From positions 20,283-84,282 of the forward strand of contig CBFIIQ010000008.1 of the NCBI GenBank assembly GCA_965662685.1: a stretch of 64,000 nt of DNA, written 5' to 3'. Position 1 is the first letter of the stretch. Each line of letters opens with the position of its first letter. This DNA is from Eutrophocola sp965662685 (GTDB lineage Bacteria > Pseudomonadota > Gammaproteobacteria > Pseudomonadales > Pseudohongiellaceae). The notes under the pieces are model-generated. The model saw nothing but the letters and a program-made list of their open reading frames with translations, did not search any database and was not told where the DNA came from. Position numbers and translations under genes: made by a program. Below are positions 25,542 through 35,288 of this stretch, in pieces.

Positions 25542-27440
25542 ATGTCTCACCAATCAGAACTGATCAGTACAGATATTAATGCCTACCTGGCCCAGCATGA
25601 ACGCAAGGAACTTCTGCGCCTGCTGACTTGCGGCAGTGTCGATGATGGTAAAAGCACTCTTATTGGACGCTTGCTCTACGACACCAAGATGATTTACCAG
25701 GATCAACTTGATGCTCTGGGATCTGACAGCATGAAATCCGGCACTACCGGTGACACTTTTGACCTTGCCCTTCTAACTGACGGTCTGCAAGCAGAGCGCG
25801 AACAGGGTATTACAATTGATGTTGCCTACCGCTATTTTTCCACAGCCAAGCGTAAATTTATTATTGCTGACACCCCTGGCCATGAACAATATACCCGTAA
25901 TATGGCCACCGGGGCATCCAACTGTGAACTTGCCATAATCCTGATTGATGCGCGTCATGGCGTTCTTACCCAGACCCGTCGTCATACTTTTATAGCCTCG
26001 CTATTAGGTATCAAGCATCTGATTGTTGCCGTTAACAAAATGGATCTGATGGATTTCAGTGAAAAGGTCTTTAATAATATACGTGCTGACTATCTGGATT
26101 TTACCAGTGAGCTTGATACCGGCGACCTGACCTTTATTCCTATCTCTGCAAAGAATGGGGATAATGTGGTAAATGCCAGTGAAAATACCCCATGGTATGA
26201 CGGCGAGACACTGATGTGGATGCTCGAGAACGTAAAAATAAGCGCCGACAAAAATTTTGACGACTTCCGCTTTCCGGTACAGTATGTAAATCGTCCCAAT
26301 CTGGATTTCCGTGGCTACTGCGGCACTATTGCATCAGGTGTCATTCGTAAGGGCGACCATATTACGGCGCTGCCCTCGGGCAAGACCAGCACTGTTAAAT
26401 CCATTGTTACCTATGACGAAGAGCTGGAGATGGCCTTTACCCCGATGGCTGTCACTCTGACTCTGGAAGATGAAATCGATATCAGTCGTGGCGACATGAT
26501 TTCTCATTCCGACAACCTGCCAGTTACCAAGGCTGATTTCATGGCGACGGTTGTATGGATGAACGAAAAAGCTCTATTACCCGGCAAACAATACAATTTC
26601 AAACATACCACCAAGTCTACTACAGGGCAGATCAACATGATCCTGCACAAGGTAGATGTGAACACCCTGGAAACCAGTCCGACTCCCAGCCTCGAGTTAA
26701 ATGAAATCGGCGTATGCGAAGTGAACCTCAATGAGCCCATTCATTTTGACGATTACAAGAAAAATCCCGGCAGCGGTTCTTTTATAATTATTGATCGTCT
26801 CACCAATGCCACCGTTGGTGCAGGCATGATTTCCGATGAAAACAAGTCTGGCAAACATATCAGCACAGTATCTGCTCATGTTACTACTGCAGAACGCGCA
26901 GCTCGTTATGGCCAGAAACCGGTAACAGTGATGTTTATCGGCTTGTCCGGTTCCGGCAAATCAACGCTGGCGCATGGCCTGGAACGACGACTTTTTGACA
27001 TGGGTCGTGTCAGCACTGTGCTCGATGGTAAACAGATGCGTCAGGGAATCAGCAAGGATTTGCCTCATGATGCAGAAGGTCGCGCAGAAAACCTGCGGCG
27101 CAGCGCCTATATTGCCAAGTATTTAAATGAGGCCGGCCTGATCTGTTGTGCAGCTTATGTATCGCCCAATCTGGATTCCAGAGAACATATGATCAGCGTG
27201 ATCGGCGAGGAAAACTGCATGGTGATCTACCTGAATCCGCCTTTGGAAGTTTGTATGCAGCGTGACCCAAGCGGGCTTTATGCAGCAGAACAAAATGTGC
27301 CCAGCGGCAACGTACCGGGAATATCATTCGATTATCCGGAACCGGAAACACCGGATTTGATATTACCCACCCATGAGCTTGACGTGGAAGAGTGTATTGA
27401 TCGAGTCATCAATGTGATGAAGGAACAGTCGGTTATCTAA
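25542..27440 (+). CDS. cysNC: CysNC, sulfate adenylyltransferase GTPase subunit fused to an APS kinase domain
   Basis: The first part (about 1-455) is the EF-Tu-like GTPase driving ATP sulfurylase: CGSVDDGKSTLIGRLL, DTPGHEQYTRNM and NKMDLMD are the G motifs. Residues about 460-632 are an APS kinase domain with Walker A GLSGSGKST at 467-475. That domain is divergent: the usual DGDNxRxGL reads DGKQMRQGI, DLGFS reads DLPHD, and the FTGIDxxYE region reads VPGISFDYPEPE. The Walker loop is intact, so activity is possible but not assured. It forms a two-gene operon with cysD. Confidence 0.93.
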   Translation: MSHQSELISTDINAYLAQHERKELLRLLTCGSVDDGKSTLIGRLLYDTKMIYQDQLDALGSDSMKSGTTGDTFDLALLTDGLQAEREQGITIDVAYRYFSTAKRKFIIADTPGHEQYTRNMATGASNCELAIILIDARHGVLTQTRRHTFIASLLGIKHLIVAVNKMDLMDFSEKVFNNIRADYLDFTSELDTGDLTFIPISAKNGDNVVNASENTPWYDGETLMWMLENVKISADKNFDDFRFPVQYVNRPNLDFRGYCGTIASGVIRKGDHITALPSGKTSTVKSIVTYDEELEMAFTPMAVTLTLEDEIDISRGDMISHSDNLPVTKADFMATVVWMNEKALLPGKQYNFKHTTKSTTGQINMILHKVDVNTLETSPTPSLELNEIGVCEVNLNEPIHFDDYKKNPGSGSFIIIDRLTNATVGAGMISDENKSGKHISTVSAHVTTAERAARYGQKPVTVMFIGLSGSGKSTLAHGLERRLFDMGRVSTVLDGKQMRQGISKDLPHDAEGRAENLRRSAYIAKYLNEAGLICCAAYVSPNLDSREHMISVIGEENCMVIYLNPPLEVCMQRDPSGLYAAEQNVPSGNVPGISFDYPEPETPDLILPTHELDVEECIDRVINVMKEQSVI

Positions 27441-27441
27441 C

Positions 27442-27462
27442 CAAGTCACAAGTCACAAGTCA
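27442..27462 (-). repeat. Heptanucleotide tandem repeat, three units
   Basis: CAAGTCA three times in perfect phase (TGACTTG on the minus strand) immediately after the cysNC stop. It belongs to the dispersed C-T-T-G-N-N-A heptamer family seen at 27557, 43328 and 47008. Confidence 0.85.
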
Positions 27463-27463
27463 C

Positions 27464-27490
27464 AAAAAAGGCGACTAAAATAGTCGCCTT
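27464..27490 (-). terminator. Intrinsic terminator between cysNC and the TonB receptor gene
   Basis: AAGGCGACTA and TAGTCGCCTT form a perfect 10-bp stem around a 3-base loop. On the minus strand the stem is followed by six T, so it should stop transcripts of the receptor gene; on the plus strand it lacks a full U run but may still slow readthrough from cysNC. Confidence 0.8.
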
Positions 27491-27556
27491 GCCGCATGCG
27501 TCCCTGCGCTCCTTATCCGACCTATAGAAAACCATTGCACCCTGAGAGAGTGGTTG

Positions 27557-27612
27557 CTTGTCTCTTGCCTCTTGCCTCTTGCCTCTTGCCTCTTGTCACT
27601 TGCCTCTTGAGA
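27557..27612 (+). repeat. Heptanucleotide tandem repeat, eight units
   Basis: CTTGTCT, CTTGCCT (four times), CTTGTCA, CTTGCCT and CTTGAGA, all in exact 7-base phase, then a T run that abuts the end of the TonB receptor gene. Noncoding. Confidence 0.92.
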
Positions 27613-27617
27613 CTTTT

Positions 27618-29711
27618 TTAAAACCGACTGCCGACTGTAAAATAAAGACTTCTATCCTGCCCAACAAAATAGCGATCACCGGAAAAGGCTGAAAAGGCAT
27701 TCACATCTGCACGCTCTGCATAATCAGTATCCAGCAAATTGGTGACCCTGGCTGACAGATACCAGTTGTTTTCGGAGTCATACTGATAACGAAGGTTCAG
27801 CAAGTCATGGCCTTCATATTTAAACAGGTTGGATTCATCTGAATAATAAGGCCCCATATGCACCCACTCCAGGTTCATGCTGCTGTTATTATTCATCTGC
27901 CAGTTAAGCTTGGCATTGCCGGTCAACTTGGGCGCCGTATCAATATCCTTACCATCCAGTAATACCCTAACGCCACGCGGTGCGACATTTGAATCGTAGG
28001 TATGACGTGCATAGCTGGCCGTCAGACTAAAGCTCCAGGCATCATTAATTATGTACTGGGTATTAAGTTCCAGTCCGCGATGCTTGGTGGCACCGCCACT
28101 GACATTGTTGCGCCCACTGTCCTGAAAAATGACATTGTCCTTTTGCATATAGTAGGCAGCCAGCGTGTAGGACAAATTGCCTCGACTGGCACGATATCCC
28201 ACTTCAACGCTTTCCATTTCCTCTGAGTCCAGGTCAGCGACCTGTTGATTTTGTTGCAAACGATAGAGCTCCGTTGCCTGGGGCGCACGAAATGCCATGG
28301 AAAGATTGGTAAAAAACTGCACATTGGTATCAAGATCGTGGATCCAGCCCAATTGCAGGGAATAATTATCAAAATCATCGCTGCGATCACCGGGCCGACT
28401 ATAGCGGCAGGTGCCAGCAGGATTGAATGCGGAGGGTGAGCAGGAAGAACCGTCCTCTGCCGTGTTGCCATCAATCATCAGGTTATCGTAATCGTATTCC
28501 AGGAATTCGTAACGCAGCCCCAAAGTCAGTTGATCCTGCTCTGTGCTTTGGTATTCCATCAAAACATAGGGAGAAATCATGGTGGCATCTACGGTGAAAT
28601 CATATTGTTTGCCGGTAGGAAAAGAGCCAAAACCAAAAGCCTGGGTCTGTCTGAGAAAGCCTTCCGACATCTCAAAATCTACACCGACATTCCAGCTTAA
28701 CGGGCCATCTCCCTCCGAGCTATACATACTTTGCAGGCCAAAAGACTCATGGCCATTTTCTTCCAGCGGAGTTCCCGGCAGAAAGTGCATAAGGAACGTC
28801 ATATCGGTATCACGGTAGTAAGGGGTCAGCATCCAGCTACCATTTTCAGTGCTGCCTTCAATACGGCTGTGCAAACGAAAACTCTGGGCATCACGAAAGG
28901 CTTCCGGGTTTCCATTGCTGCGTTTCACTGCATCATTCTTGTAAGCTTCAAAGCCCCGATCCAGATAACCGGCAGTTTCCTGATTCAGATTGGTTGCTGC
29001 CAAGACAGTAGTGACACTTATATCTGAGCCTTCATACTGATGAGACAGGTTCAGTTTCTGCTGATCAAAACCGGAATCATCGAGATAACCTCCGTCTGTT
29101 GCGCCATTGAAATAGGCACCAAAAGAATGTTTTCCCTGCCTGGCGTTAATACCGGCATTCAGGCGCGCGTATTCATTGGGCCCCATATCAATTGAAATAT
29201 CACCACCGGGCTCCTGGCCCAGTGATGGCGTGATCACATTAATAGCCCCATGCAACGCATTAACCCCATATAAAACACTGCCTGGACCGCGCACAATTTC
29301 GATAGCCGAAGCCTGCTCTGTATTTGCTTCAAACAGCTGGTTTACATTACAAAAGCCAGCGCCTCGTAATGGAATGCCATCCTGTGAGGTTTGAAAGGAA
29401 CCACAACTCCCGGCGCCAGTAAGGACCGGGGAACGAATACCCAAAAGAGATTCCTGACCATTACCGCGGTTAAATACCACGCCAGGAACTGAGTTAAGTA
29501 CTTCACCAATATGCACATGGCGAATCAAATCCAGTGTTTCACTACCAAGGGCATAGATACTGGCAGGAATATCCTGCAGCTGGGTTTCTCGTCGCTCTGA
29601 AGTGACAATAATAGTCTCCAGAATATTCTCCTGAGCCAGTACTAGCGGGCTATTACCAGCGGCAAGCAGCATGGCCAGTTGCAGTGATTTGAATCTGAAA
29701 AATGTTTTCAT
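27618..29711 (-). CDS. TonB-dependent outer membrane receptor, substrate unknown
   Basis: Outer membrane beta-barrel that takes up a ligand using TonB energy. It has 697 residues with a signal peptide (MKTFFRFKSLQLAMLLAAG, cleavage near VLAQ), a plug domain (ETIIVTSERRETQLQDIPASI; IEIVRGPGSVLYGVNALHGAINVITP) and a barrel ending in the terminal phenylalanine (LYFTVGSRF). An upstream GTG/ATG frame adds 25 residues before the signal peptide and was not used; GGGA precedes the chosen ATG at 29711. It faces a CadC-type regulator, which may control it. The ligand cannot be read from sequence. Confidence 0.93.
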   Translation of the reverse strand: MKTFFRFKSLQLAMLLAAGNSPLVLAQENILETIIVTSERRETQLQDIPASIYALGSETLDLIRHVHIGEVLNSVPGVVFNRGNGQESLLGIRSPVLTGAGSCGSFQTSQDGIPLRGAGFCNVNQLFEANTEQASAIEIVRGPGSVLYGVNALHGAINVITPSLGQEPGGDISIDMGPNEYARLNAGINARQGKHSFGAYFNGATDGGYLDDSGFDQQKLNLSHQYEGSDISVTTVLAATNLNQETAGYLDRGFEAYKNDAVKRSNGNPEAFRDAQSFRLHSRIEGSTENGSWMLTPYYRDTDMTFLMHFLPGTPLEENGHESFGLQSMYSSEGDGPLSWNVGVDFEMSEGFLRQTQAFGFGSFPTGKQYDFTVDATMISPYVLMEYQSTEQDQLTLGLRYEFLEYDYDNLMIDGNTAEDGSSCSPSAFNPAGTCRYSRPGDRSDDFDNYSLQLGWIHDLDTNVQFFTNLSMAFRAPQATELYRLQQNQQVADLDSEEMESVEVGYRASRGNLSYTLAAYYMQKDNVIFQDSGRNNVSGGATKHRGLELNTQYIINDAWSFSLTASYARHTYDSNVAPRGVRVLLDGKDIDTAPKLTGNAKLNWQMNNNSSMNLEWVHMGPYYSDESNLFKYEGHDLLNLRYQYDSENNWYLSARVTNLLDTDYAERADVNAFSAFSGDRYFVGQDRSLYFTVGSRF

Positions 29712-30057
29712 ATAGATTTTTCCCTTAAAAATTTTGTAGTGACTAATAAAACCGTTGATAAAGCCTTTATCAAAGCTCCCTGGCATGCTGTTTTCAGGTT
29801 TATCTAATGACCAACGTTTACAGCGACTTTTTCTGATCTAACGGTCTCTTTAAGTCGTTTTACTCACTGTGTGACCCTGTAATAACCAGTGTACGCATTT
29901 CCAGCAGGTTATGAGCCTGAACAGCTTTGGCGCTTTGGCTAACACCGGGCAATCAAATTTTGCTATATTCTGCATATTTATTGGCATGAACCAATGCCTT
30001 TGTACTCCAAAAACCTGATTTTTTCCTGATGACGATCATTTGCAAGGGATCTAACCA
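29712..30057. other. Divergent intergenic region between the TonB receptor and the membrane regulator
   Basis: About 346 bases with no gene. It must contain both promoters, but no pair of elements stands out. A short inverted pair GGCAT/ATGCC with a 6-base loop lies near 29982-29997, a weak operator candidate. Confidence 0.5.
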
Positions 30058-31245
30058 TTGAGCGACTTTTTCATTAATCAAACCCGTGTCGATCCGGACC
30101 GCTGCAAGGTTTACCGGGCGGGGGAAATACTTTCCCTGGAACCAAGAGTCATCCAGGTACTGCAGCATCTTGCCAGACATCAGGGACAGGTGGTCAGTCA
30201 GAAAACCCTGATGGATTCTATCTGGACCAATACGATAGTCGAAGCCAGTGCCTTGCAGCGCTGTATTGCACAATTACGCAAGGCCTTCGGTGATGATGCA
30301 CGCAATCCACAAGTCATTGTAACCTACCCTAAGAAAGGCTACAGCCTGATTGCACCAGTCAGCTGGGAAGCGCCTGAGACCAAAACACAACCCCCGACTT
30401 CACGCGGCCAGTTTTATCGCCCGTCGCTGAGCTCAGGTTTAATGAGCGTCATGCTGTTAGTCCTTGTCGTCATCATTGTCAGTGTCGGGACTCCGCTCAA
30501 TAAAGCAACTCCAGACGAAAACCTGAGCGCTTTGACTGCAGACTCGGCAGACCTCAATCAACAAAATCTCTCGGCAACAAAAACTTCTTTGTTAGGCAAT
30601 TCGGCTCTTATCAGCGCAATTGACGTCGCAGATGATTTTCCTGTGTATTCACCTGATGGACGCTTTGTTGTTTATCCACGTTACCTGGAAGAAAACAAGG
30701 CACATCTTTGGGCAAGAGACCTGGCCTATGGTAAAGATTTCCTGCTCACCGATGAAGTCGGTGACTATGCACATCTGGCCTGGTCGCCGGATGGAAGCCA
30801 GCTGGTATTTGTCGACTCAAACTGTGTCGATGGTCCTTGTACATCTGGCCAGTGCAGCTCTCTAAAGTCAGTAGCCATGTTCCAGTCTGAAACCAATACC
30901 TTGTCAGTTGAGAAACTAATCGACTGTAGTCCTGAACACCTGTTTGCACCCGAATGGCTGAATAACCGCGAAATCGCTGTTATTGAGATGAGTGACGATG
31001 TGGCCTCTCTGAAACGCTATGATCTAAAGACACAAAACAGGAGTTTTCTCTACCAGAGTGACGAAGTCATTCCCTATCAGCTCAGCTTTTCCCGTCAAAC
31101 CAATATACTGACCATCACTGCCATGAATCTCTCTGGCAGGAAAGAGCTGTTATTTCTTGATATCAGTAATGGCGCGATTAACCGCAACGATACCTCGGGC
31201 TTTGTAACGGAAGAGACATGGTATCCAAGCTCCACCCCGCTCTGA
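30058..31245 (+). CDS. CadC-type membrane transcriptional regulator with periplasmic propeller-like domain
   Basis: A 395-residue one-component sensor. Residues about 10-98 are an OmpR-type winged helix (LSLEPRVIQVLQHLARHQGQVVSQKTLMDSIW, then PKKGYSLIAPV); a single membrane helix is at 128-145; the periplasmic part carries TolB-like blades (FPVYSPDGRFVVYPR; HLAWSPDGSQLVFVD). The propeller seems short, about four blades rather than six to seven, so it may be truncated or pair up in a dimer. Start is TTG at 30058 with AAGGG about 9 bases upstream. It is divergent from the TonB receptor and 70 bp before the acyl-CoA dehydrogenase, either of which may be its target. Confidence 0.83.
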   Translation: MSDFFINQTRVDPDRCKVYRAGEILSLEPRVIQVLQHLARHQGQVVSQKTLMDSIWTNTIVEASALQRCIAQLRKAFGDDARNPQVIVTYPKKGYSLIAPVSWEAPETKTQPPTSRGQFYRPSLSSGLMSVMLLVLVVIIVSVGTPLNKATPDENLSALTADSADLNQQNLSATKTSLLGNSALISAIDVADDFPVYSPDGRFVVYPRYLEENKAHLWARDLAYGKDFLLTDEVGDYAHLAWSPDGSQLVFVDSNCVDGPCTSGQCSSLKSVAMFQSETNTLSVEKLIDCSPEHLFAPEWLNNREIAVIEMSDDVASLKRYDLKTQNRSFLYQSDEVIPYQLSFSRQTNILTITAMNLSGRKELLFLDISNGAINRNDTSGFVTEETWYPSSTPL

Positions 31246-31315
31246 TTTCAAACTCATACTGCCCAGAACTCACCCTGCAATACTAAAACAATAACTAAAA
31301 CTACAGGTTTTTCTC

Positions 31316-33025
31316 ATGTCACTTTTTTTCGAACAGATAGAAGGTCTGCAACTACACCTGCAAGCCATTGCAGAGCTGGATAGCATTATTACCACAGAGA
31401 AATTTTCTCATGTTGATCGGGAAATGATTGACATGATGCTTGAACAAAGCGCCCGCTTTGCCGAAGAAAAACTGGTTCCACTTGCCGAGTCTGGAGACCT
31501 TGAAGGATGCGTGCTGACAGATGGCGGCGTCAGCCTGCCTGCTGGCACCGCTGAGGTATATCAGGAATGGTGTGAACTGGGTTTCCCGGCATTGGGCTTA
31601 CCGATGGATTTCGAAGGACTGGATTTCCCCAACATTGTGCAAAGCAGCGTTCAGGAAATCCTGGACGGCGCTAACATGGCCTTTGGCATGCTCGGAATAA
31701 ATCTCCGTTGCGCCGCCCGCGCATTGATTGCCAATGCCTCAGAGGACCTTGTGCAGCGCTGGGTACCCGGACTGGTAAGTGGCGAAATAGCCTCCACCAT
31801 TGTCATCAGTGAACCGCAGGCCGGATCTGATGTTGGCCGCATCAGAACCAGTGCCACTCCCGCTGACAACGGGACATGGCATATCAATGGCTCGAAGATC
31901 TGGATTTCCTATGGCGACCATGATGCGACCAGCCAAATTATTCACCTGGTACTTGCCAGGGTCCCCAGTGATGAAATTGGCACGCGCGCTCTGGGGTTAT
32001 TTGCCGTACCAAAATTACTCGATGATGAACAAGCTAATAATGTGGTTACCTCGCGCCTGGAACATAAAATGGGGCTACACGCCTCTCCAACCTGCGTACT
32101 GGATTTTGATAATGCCCAGGGAGTTCTGGTGGGTGAGGCCGGCAAAGGCCTGCAGGCCCTGTTTATCATGATGAACGGCATGCGCCTTGCTGTCGGTGTA
32201 CAGGGTTCAGCGGTGGCCAATGTTGCCACCCTGCGTGCCCTGGAATATGCCCGCGAGCGTCCCCAGGGTGGTCGCCCTGATGAAGCTGCGTTGATGATCA
32301 CCGAGCATGCCGATGTGAAACGCATGCTGCTGGAAATGACGGCTAAAAGCGAAATGATTCGCGCGCTGACACTGAGAACTGCTGCCTATCTCGATCTGGC
32401 AGAAATCAGTGAAGATGATAGCAAAGCTCAGCTCTATCTCAGGCTTGGCGAGCTTCTTTTGCCCCTGGCAAAAACGGTAGGCTCAGAAACCGCATTCCAG
32501 GTGGCCAGCCAGGGCATCCAGGTGCTGGGCGGCTATGGTTATAGCCATGACTACCCTATTGAACGCATGACCCGGGATATTCGCGTGTCCTCTATTTATG
32601 AAGGTACCAGCGGCATTCAGGCGCTGGATTTCATGAAACGCAAAGTACTGGCTGATCAGGGTGAAACCTTAAGGGCATTGTTAGACATAATACGCACAGA
32701 TACAGCTCGTGCAGAGGCAGCAAACCCTCTGAAGTCGGGGGTCGCCTTGTTGATCGAGCAAATGGAAATACTGCTGGATGAATTACAGGAAAAGAACGCC
32801 AATGATCGAAAATCCATCGAAGCAGGTGCCTACCATTTCCTCAATTTCAATGGCCTGCTGGTGACTCACTGGTTGGGGATGCTGCTGTTTAGCTCGGCCG
32901 GAGGCGGCAGCGACTACCACAAGCGTCTGCAAGCGGCCTTGACACTGTCAGCTACAGGTCTGAAAGAACAAGGCAGTTTACTGGCCAGATTGTCGCTACA
33001 GCAGGGCCAGGATATAAGCCTGTAG
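31316..33025 (+). CDS. Acyl-CoA dehydrogenase, long (DmdC-like) type
   Basis: FAD enzyme of 569 residues that would oxidise an acyl-CoA to the enoyl-CoA. Middle-domain motifs are ISEPQAGSDVGRIRT and KIWISYGDHD; the C-terminal part has GIQVLGGYGYSHDYPIERMTRDIRVSSIYEGTSGIQ, where the glutamate of YEGT is the expected catalytic base. The length and the extra C-terminal domain resemble the group that includes 3-methylmercaptopropionyl-CoA dehydrogenase DmdC, but many members have other or unknown substrates and no other dmd genes are in the window. Confidence 0.88.
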   Translation: MSLFFEQIEGLQLHLQAIAELDSIITTEKFSHVDREMIDMMLEQSARFAEEKLVPLAESGDLEGCVLTDGGVSLPAGTAEVYQEWCELGFPALGLPMDFEGLDFPNIVQSSVQEILDGANMAFGMLGINLRCAARALIANASEDLVQRWVPGLVSGEIASTIVISEPQAGSDVGRIRTSATPADNGTWHINGSKIWISYGDHDATSQIIHLVLARVPSDEIGTRALGLFAVPKLLDDEQANNVVTSRLEHKMGLHASPTCVLDFDNAQGVLVGEAGKGLQALFIMMNGMRLAVGVQGSAVANVATLRALEYARERPQGGRPDEAALMITEHADVKRMLLEMTAKSEMIRALTLRTAAYLDLAEISEDDSKAQLYLRLGELLLPLAKTVGSETAFQVASQGIQVLGGYGYSHDYPIERMTRDIRVSSIYEGTSGIQALDFMKRKVLADQGETLRALLDIIRTDTARAEAANPLKSGVALLIEQMEILLDELQEKNANDRKSIEAGAYHFLNFNGLLVTHWLGMLLFSSAGGGSDYHKRLQAALTLSATGLKEQGSLLARLSLQQGQDISL

Positions 33026-33224
33026 AATTCTTGAAATAGCACTGAAGCCGGCAACCAAATTCCATTTGATCTTATCAGCACTATTCGATACTTTAACAGG
33101 CCTTTCGCCCCTAATCCGGCGTACAAAACTGGATAAATGAATAATTTCCCTTAAAACAGCTTCCATAAAGACAACAGATAATAAATCAGCTTTAGTAGAA
33201 ACTATCCACGTACGGAGAAAATAA

Positions 33225-34670
33225 ATGAACGAATATCAACTCTTCATTGATGGTAAATACCAGTCCTCAGCATCAGGTACCTTTTCTGATGACATGAATC
33301 CTGCTACCAACGAAGTCTATGCAAAAGTCCAGAACGCCCAGAAAGAAGATTTGGAAACCGTTATTTCCTCTTCTCAAAAAGCCTTTGAGACCTGGAAAGA
33401 TATGCCGCCTTCGGCTCGGGAAAAACTATTTCTCGACGTAGCCGACCTGATGGAAGAACGTGCCGCTGAATTACGTGATGTACTGATTGATGAAGCCGGA
33501 TCCACCATGTTAAAAGCCGGTTATGAAACTCATCATACGCCAGACTTCCTGCGTTCCATGGCAGGTGAATGTCGACGCATCAAGGGTGAGACCTATGTGT
33601 CCAACTACCCGGGTGTGAAATCCATGGCGATTCGTCGCCCACTGGGTGTGACCGTGGCGATCGCTCCATTTAACTTTCCTCTTCTGCTTGGTGTGCGCAA
33701 AATCGGTTTCTCACTGGCAGCCGGCAATACCATGATTCTGAAGCCTTCGGAAATGACTCCCGTTATTGGCCTGAAACTGGGTGAGCTATTTACCGACGCC
33801 GGTTTCCCACCCGGCGTCCTGAATGTTATTCCTGCGCAAGGTGCAGAGCTGGGCGATGGTCTGATTACAGATTCCCGCGTTAAATTTGTGACGTTTACCG
33901 GCTCTACCCGCGTCGGTCGTCAGGTCGGCGCCACTGCTGCAGCGGCTGGCAAACGCTTTGCTCTTGAGATGGGCGGCAAAAACCCGATTCTTGTCCTTAA
34001 TGACGCTGATGTCGATTACGCAGTGGATACCGCTGCCTTCAGTAACTACATGCATCAGGGCCAGATCTGTATGACGGGCTCACGGGTGATTGTTGAAGCC
34101 GGTGTCTATGATGAATTCTGCGAAAAGATGACCAGAAAAGTTGAAGGCATCCCTTATGGTAATGATCCTCGCACCCCTGGCCTTATTGTTGGTCCGCTGA
34201 TCAGAACCACACAACCTGCCTTCATCAAGGAACATCTTGATGCTGCTGTCGCCGCCGGCGCAAAACTGCTGATCGGTGGTGACTCCGAAGGCAATGTGTT
34301 CCAGCCAACCGCGATCGCCGATATCACCGACAGTATGAGCATATTCAAAACGGAACTTTTTGGTCCGGTGATGTCCATCGTCAAAGCCAATGATCATGAG
34401 CATGCCGTTGCACTGGCCAATGATGTTGACTACGGTCTTTCATCGGCGGTGATGTCCAATGATATGCAGAAGATCTGGTACTGTATTGAAAATCTTGAAA
34501 CCGGTATGGTCCACGTGAATGGTCCCAGTGTTCGAGACGAGCCTGTCATTCCCTTTGGTGGAGTGAAAGGTTCCTCACATGGTCGTGAAGGCGGACACTT
34601 CTCCATCGATGAATGTACGGAACTAAAATGGATCACCATGCAGGTGGGCAAGAACGGTTACCCGTTCTAA
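33225..34670 (+). CDS. Aldehyde dehydrogenase, vanillin/benzaldehyde dehydrogenase-like
   Basis: NAD(P)-dependent aldehyde dehydrogenase of 481 residues. Motifs: the PFNFPLLLGVRKI loop, FTGSTRVGRQVG for cofactor binding, the general base glutamate in ALEMGGKNP, and the catalytic cysteine in GQICMTGSRV. The C-terminal GGVKGSSHGREGG and ECTELKWITMQ resemble aromatic aldehyde dehydrogenases such as vanillin dehydrogenase. The neighbours (Rieske ferredoxin, LigW-like amidohydrolase) fit aromatic catabolism, though no ring-cleaving enzyme is present. An AAGAA-type site precedes the ATG, and a strong terminator follows. Confidence 0.87.
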   Translation: MNEYQLFIDGKYQSSASGTFSDDMNPATNEVYAKVQNAQKEDLETVISSSQKAFETWKDMPPSAREKLFLDVADLMEERAAELRDVLIDEAGSTMLKAGYETHHTPDFLRSMAGECRRIKGETYVSNYPGVKSMAIRRPLGVTVAIAPFNFPLLLGVRKIGFSLAAGNTMILKPSEMTPVIGLKLGELFTDAGFPPGVLNVIPAQGAELGDGLITDSRVKFVTFTGSTRVGRQVGATAAAAGKRFALEMGGKNPILVLNDADVDYAVDTAAFSNYMHQGQICMTGSRVIVEAGVYDEFCEKMTRKVEGIPYGNDPRTPGLIVGPLIRTTQPAFIKEHLDAAVAAGAKLLIGGDSEGNVFQPTAIADITDSMSIFKTELFGPVMSIVKANDHEHAVALANDVDYGLSSAVMSNDMQKIWYCIENLETGMVHVNGPSVRDEPVIPFGGVKGSSHGREGGHFSIDECTELKWITMQVGKNGYPF

Positions 34671-34691
34671 TCCACTCTGTTACTGATCTTC

Positions 34692-34718
34692 AAAAAAGGG
34701 CCTTCGGGCCCTTTTTTT
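34692..34718 (+). terminator. Intrinsic terminator after the aldehyde dehydrogenase
   Basis: AAAAAAGGGCC, a TTCG tetraloop, then GGCCC and seven T. A textbook hairpin with a UUCG loop, 21 bases after the stop codon. The A run makes it work in both directions. Confidence 0.93.
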
Positions 34719-34832
34719 ACAATCCTGTTTTACAGTAACATCTGTAATCCCGGGAATACTGTAAACTATTGCTGCTGAGCCCCATTTTCATCAAGAAAGA
34801 ACCACAGCTTTATTCAGGTAATCACTGGAATC

Positions 34833-35213
34833 ATGAACCCCTGGTTTGAACAGCGACATGCTCCCCCACCCGGCACCTACCTGTGCCAGAAAACAGAAAT
34901 TGATACTAACAAGGTCAAGGAATTCCGCTTTGGTGGAGCTTCACCTTTCGCCTTCCGCATGTTCATCTATAATGATGATGGTGTGTTCAGGGCCTACCGA
35001 AATTCCTGCCCCCATTATGATGTCCCCTTGAACCATAATCCCGATGATCTGTTCAGCTCTGACGCTCGATATTTTCAATGCATGACACACTTTGCCAAAT
35101 TTGAAAAAGGTTCCGGTGCCTGTATTTCAGGGCCTTGTGAAGGAGAGGCTCTGGAATCCATCCCTATCCAGCAGGATGGTGGAAATTTATTAATAGAAAG
35201 GAGTGATTCATAA
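34833..35213 (+). CDS. Rieske 2Fe-2S ferredoxin-like protein
   Basis: Small soluble protein of 126 residues with a complete Rieske cluster site: CPHYDVPLNH and, 21 residues on, CMTHFAKF (C-x-H ... C-x-x-H). The tail GPCEGEALESIPI matches ferredoxin components of oxygenases. No oxygenase large subunit is encoded in the window, so the electron acceptor is unknown. It lies downstream of a terminator, so it should have its own promoter. Confidence 0.85.
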   Translation: MNPWFEQRHAPPPGTYLCQKTEIDTNKVKEFRFGGASPFAFRMFIYNDDGVFRAYRNSCPHYDVPLNHNPDDLFSSDARYFQCMTHFAKFEKGSGACISGPCEGEALESIPIQQDGGNLLIERSDS

Positions 35214-35288
35214 AAGAATCCCTGTTCAGTTATTTTGGGAGTATAAAAACATGTATAACCAGCTCTGCAAGACATTGAGTCCATTGAA

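Noticed and set aside
27442..27612. Possible CRISPR array
   Set aside because: Units are 7 bases with no spacers and no cas genes are nearby.
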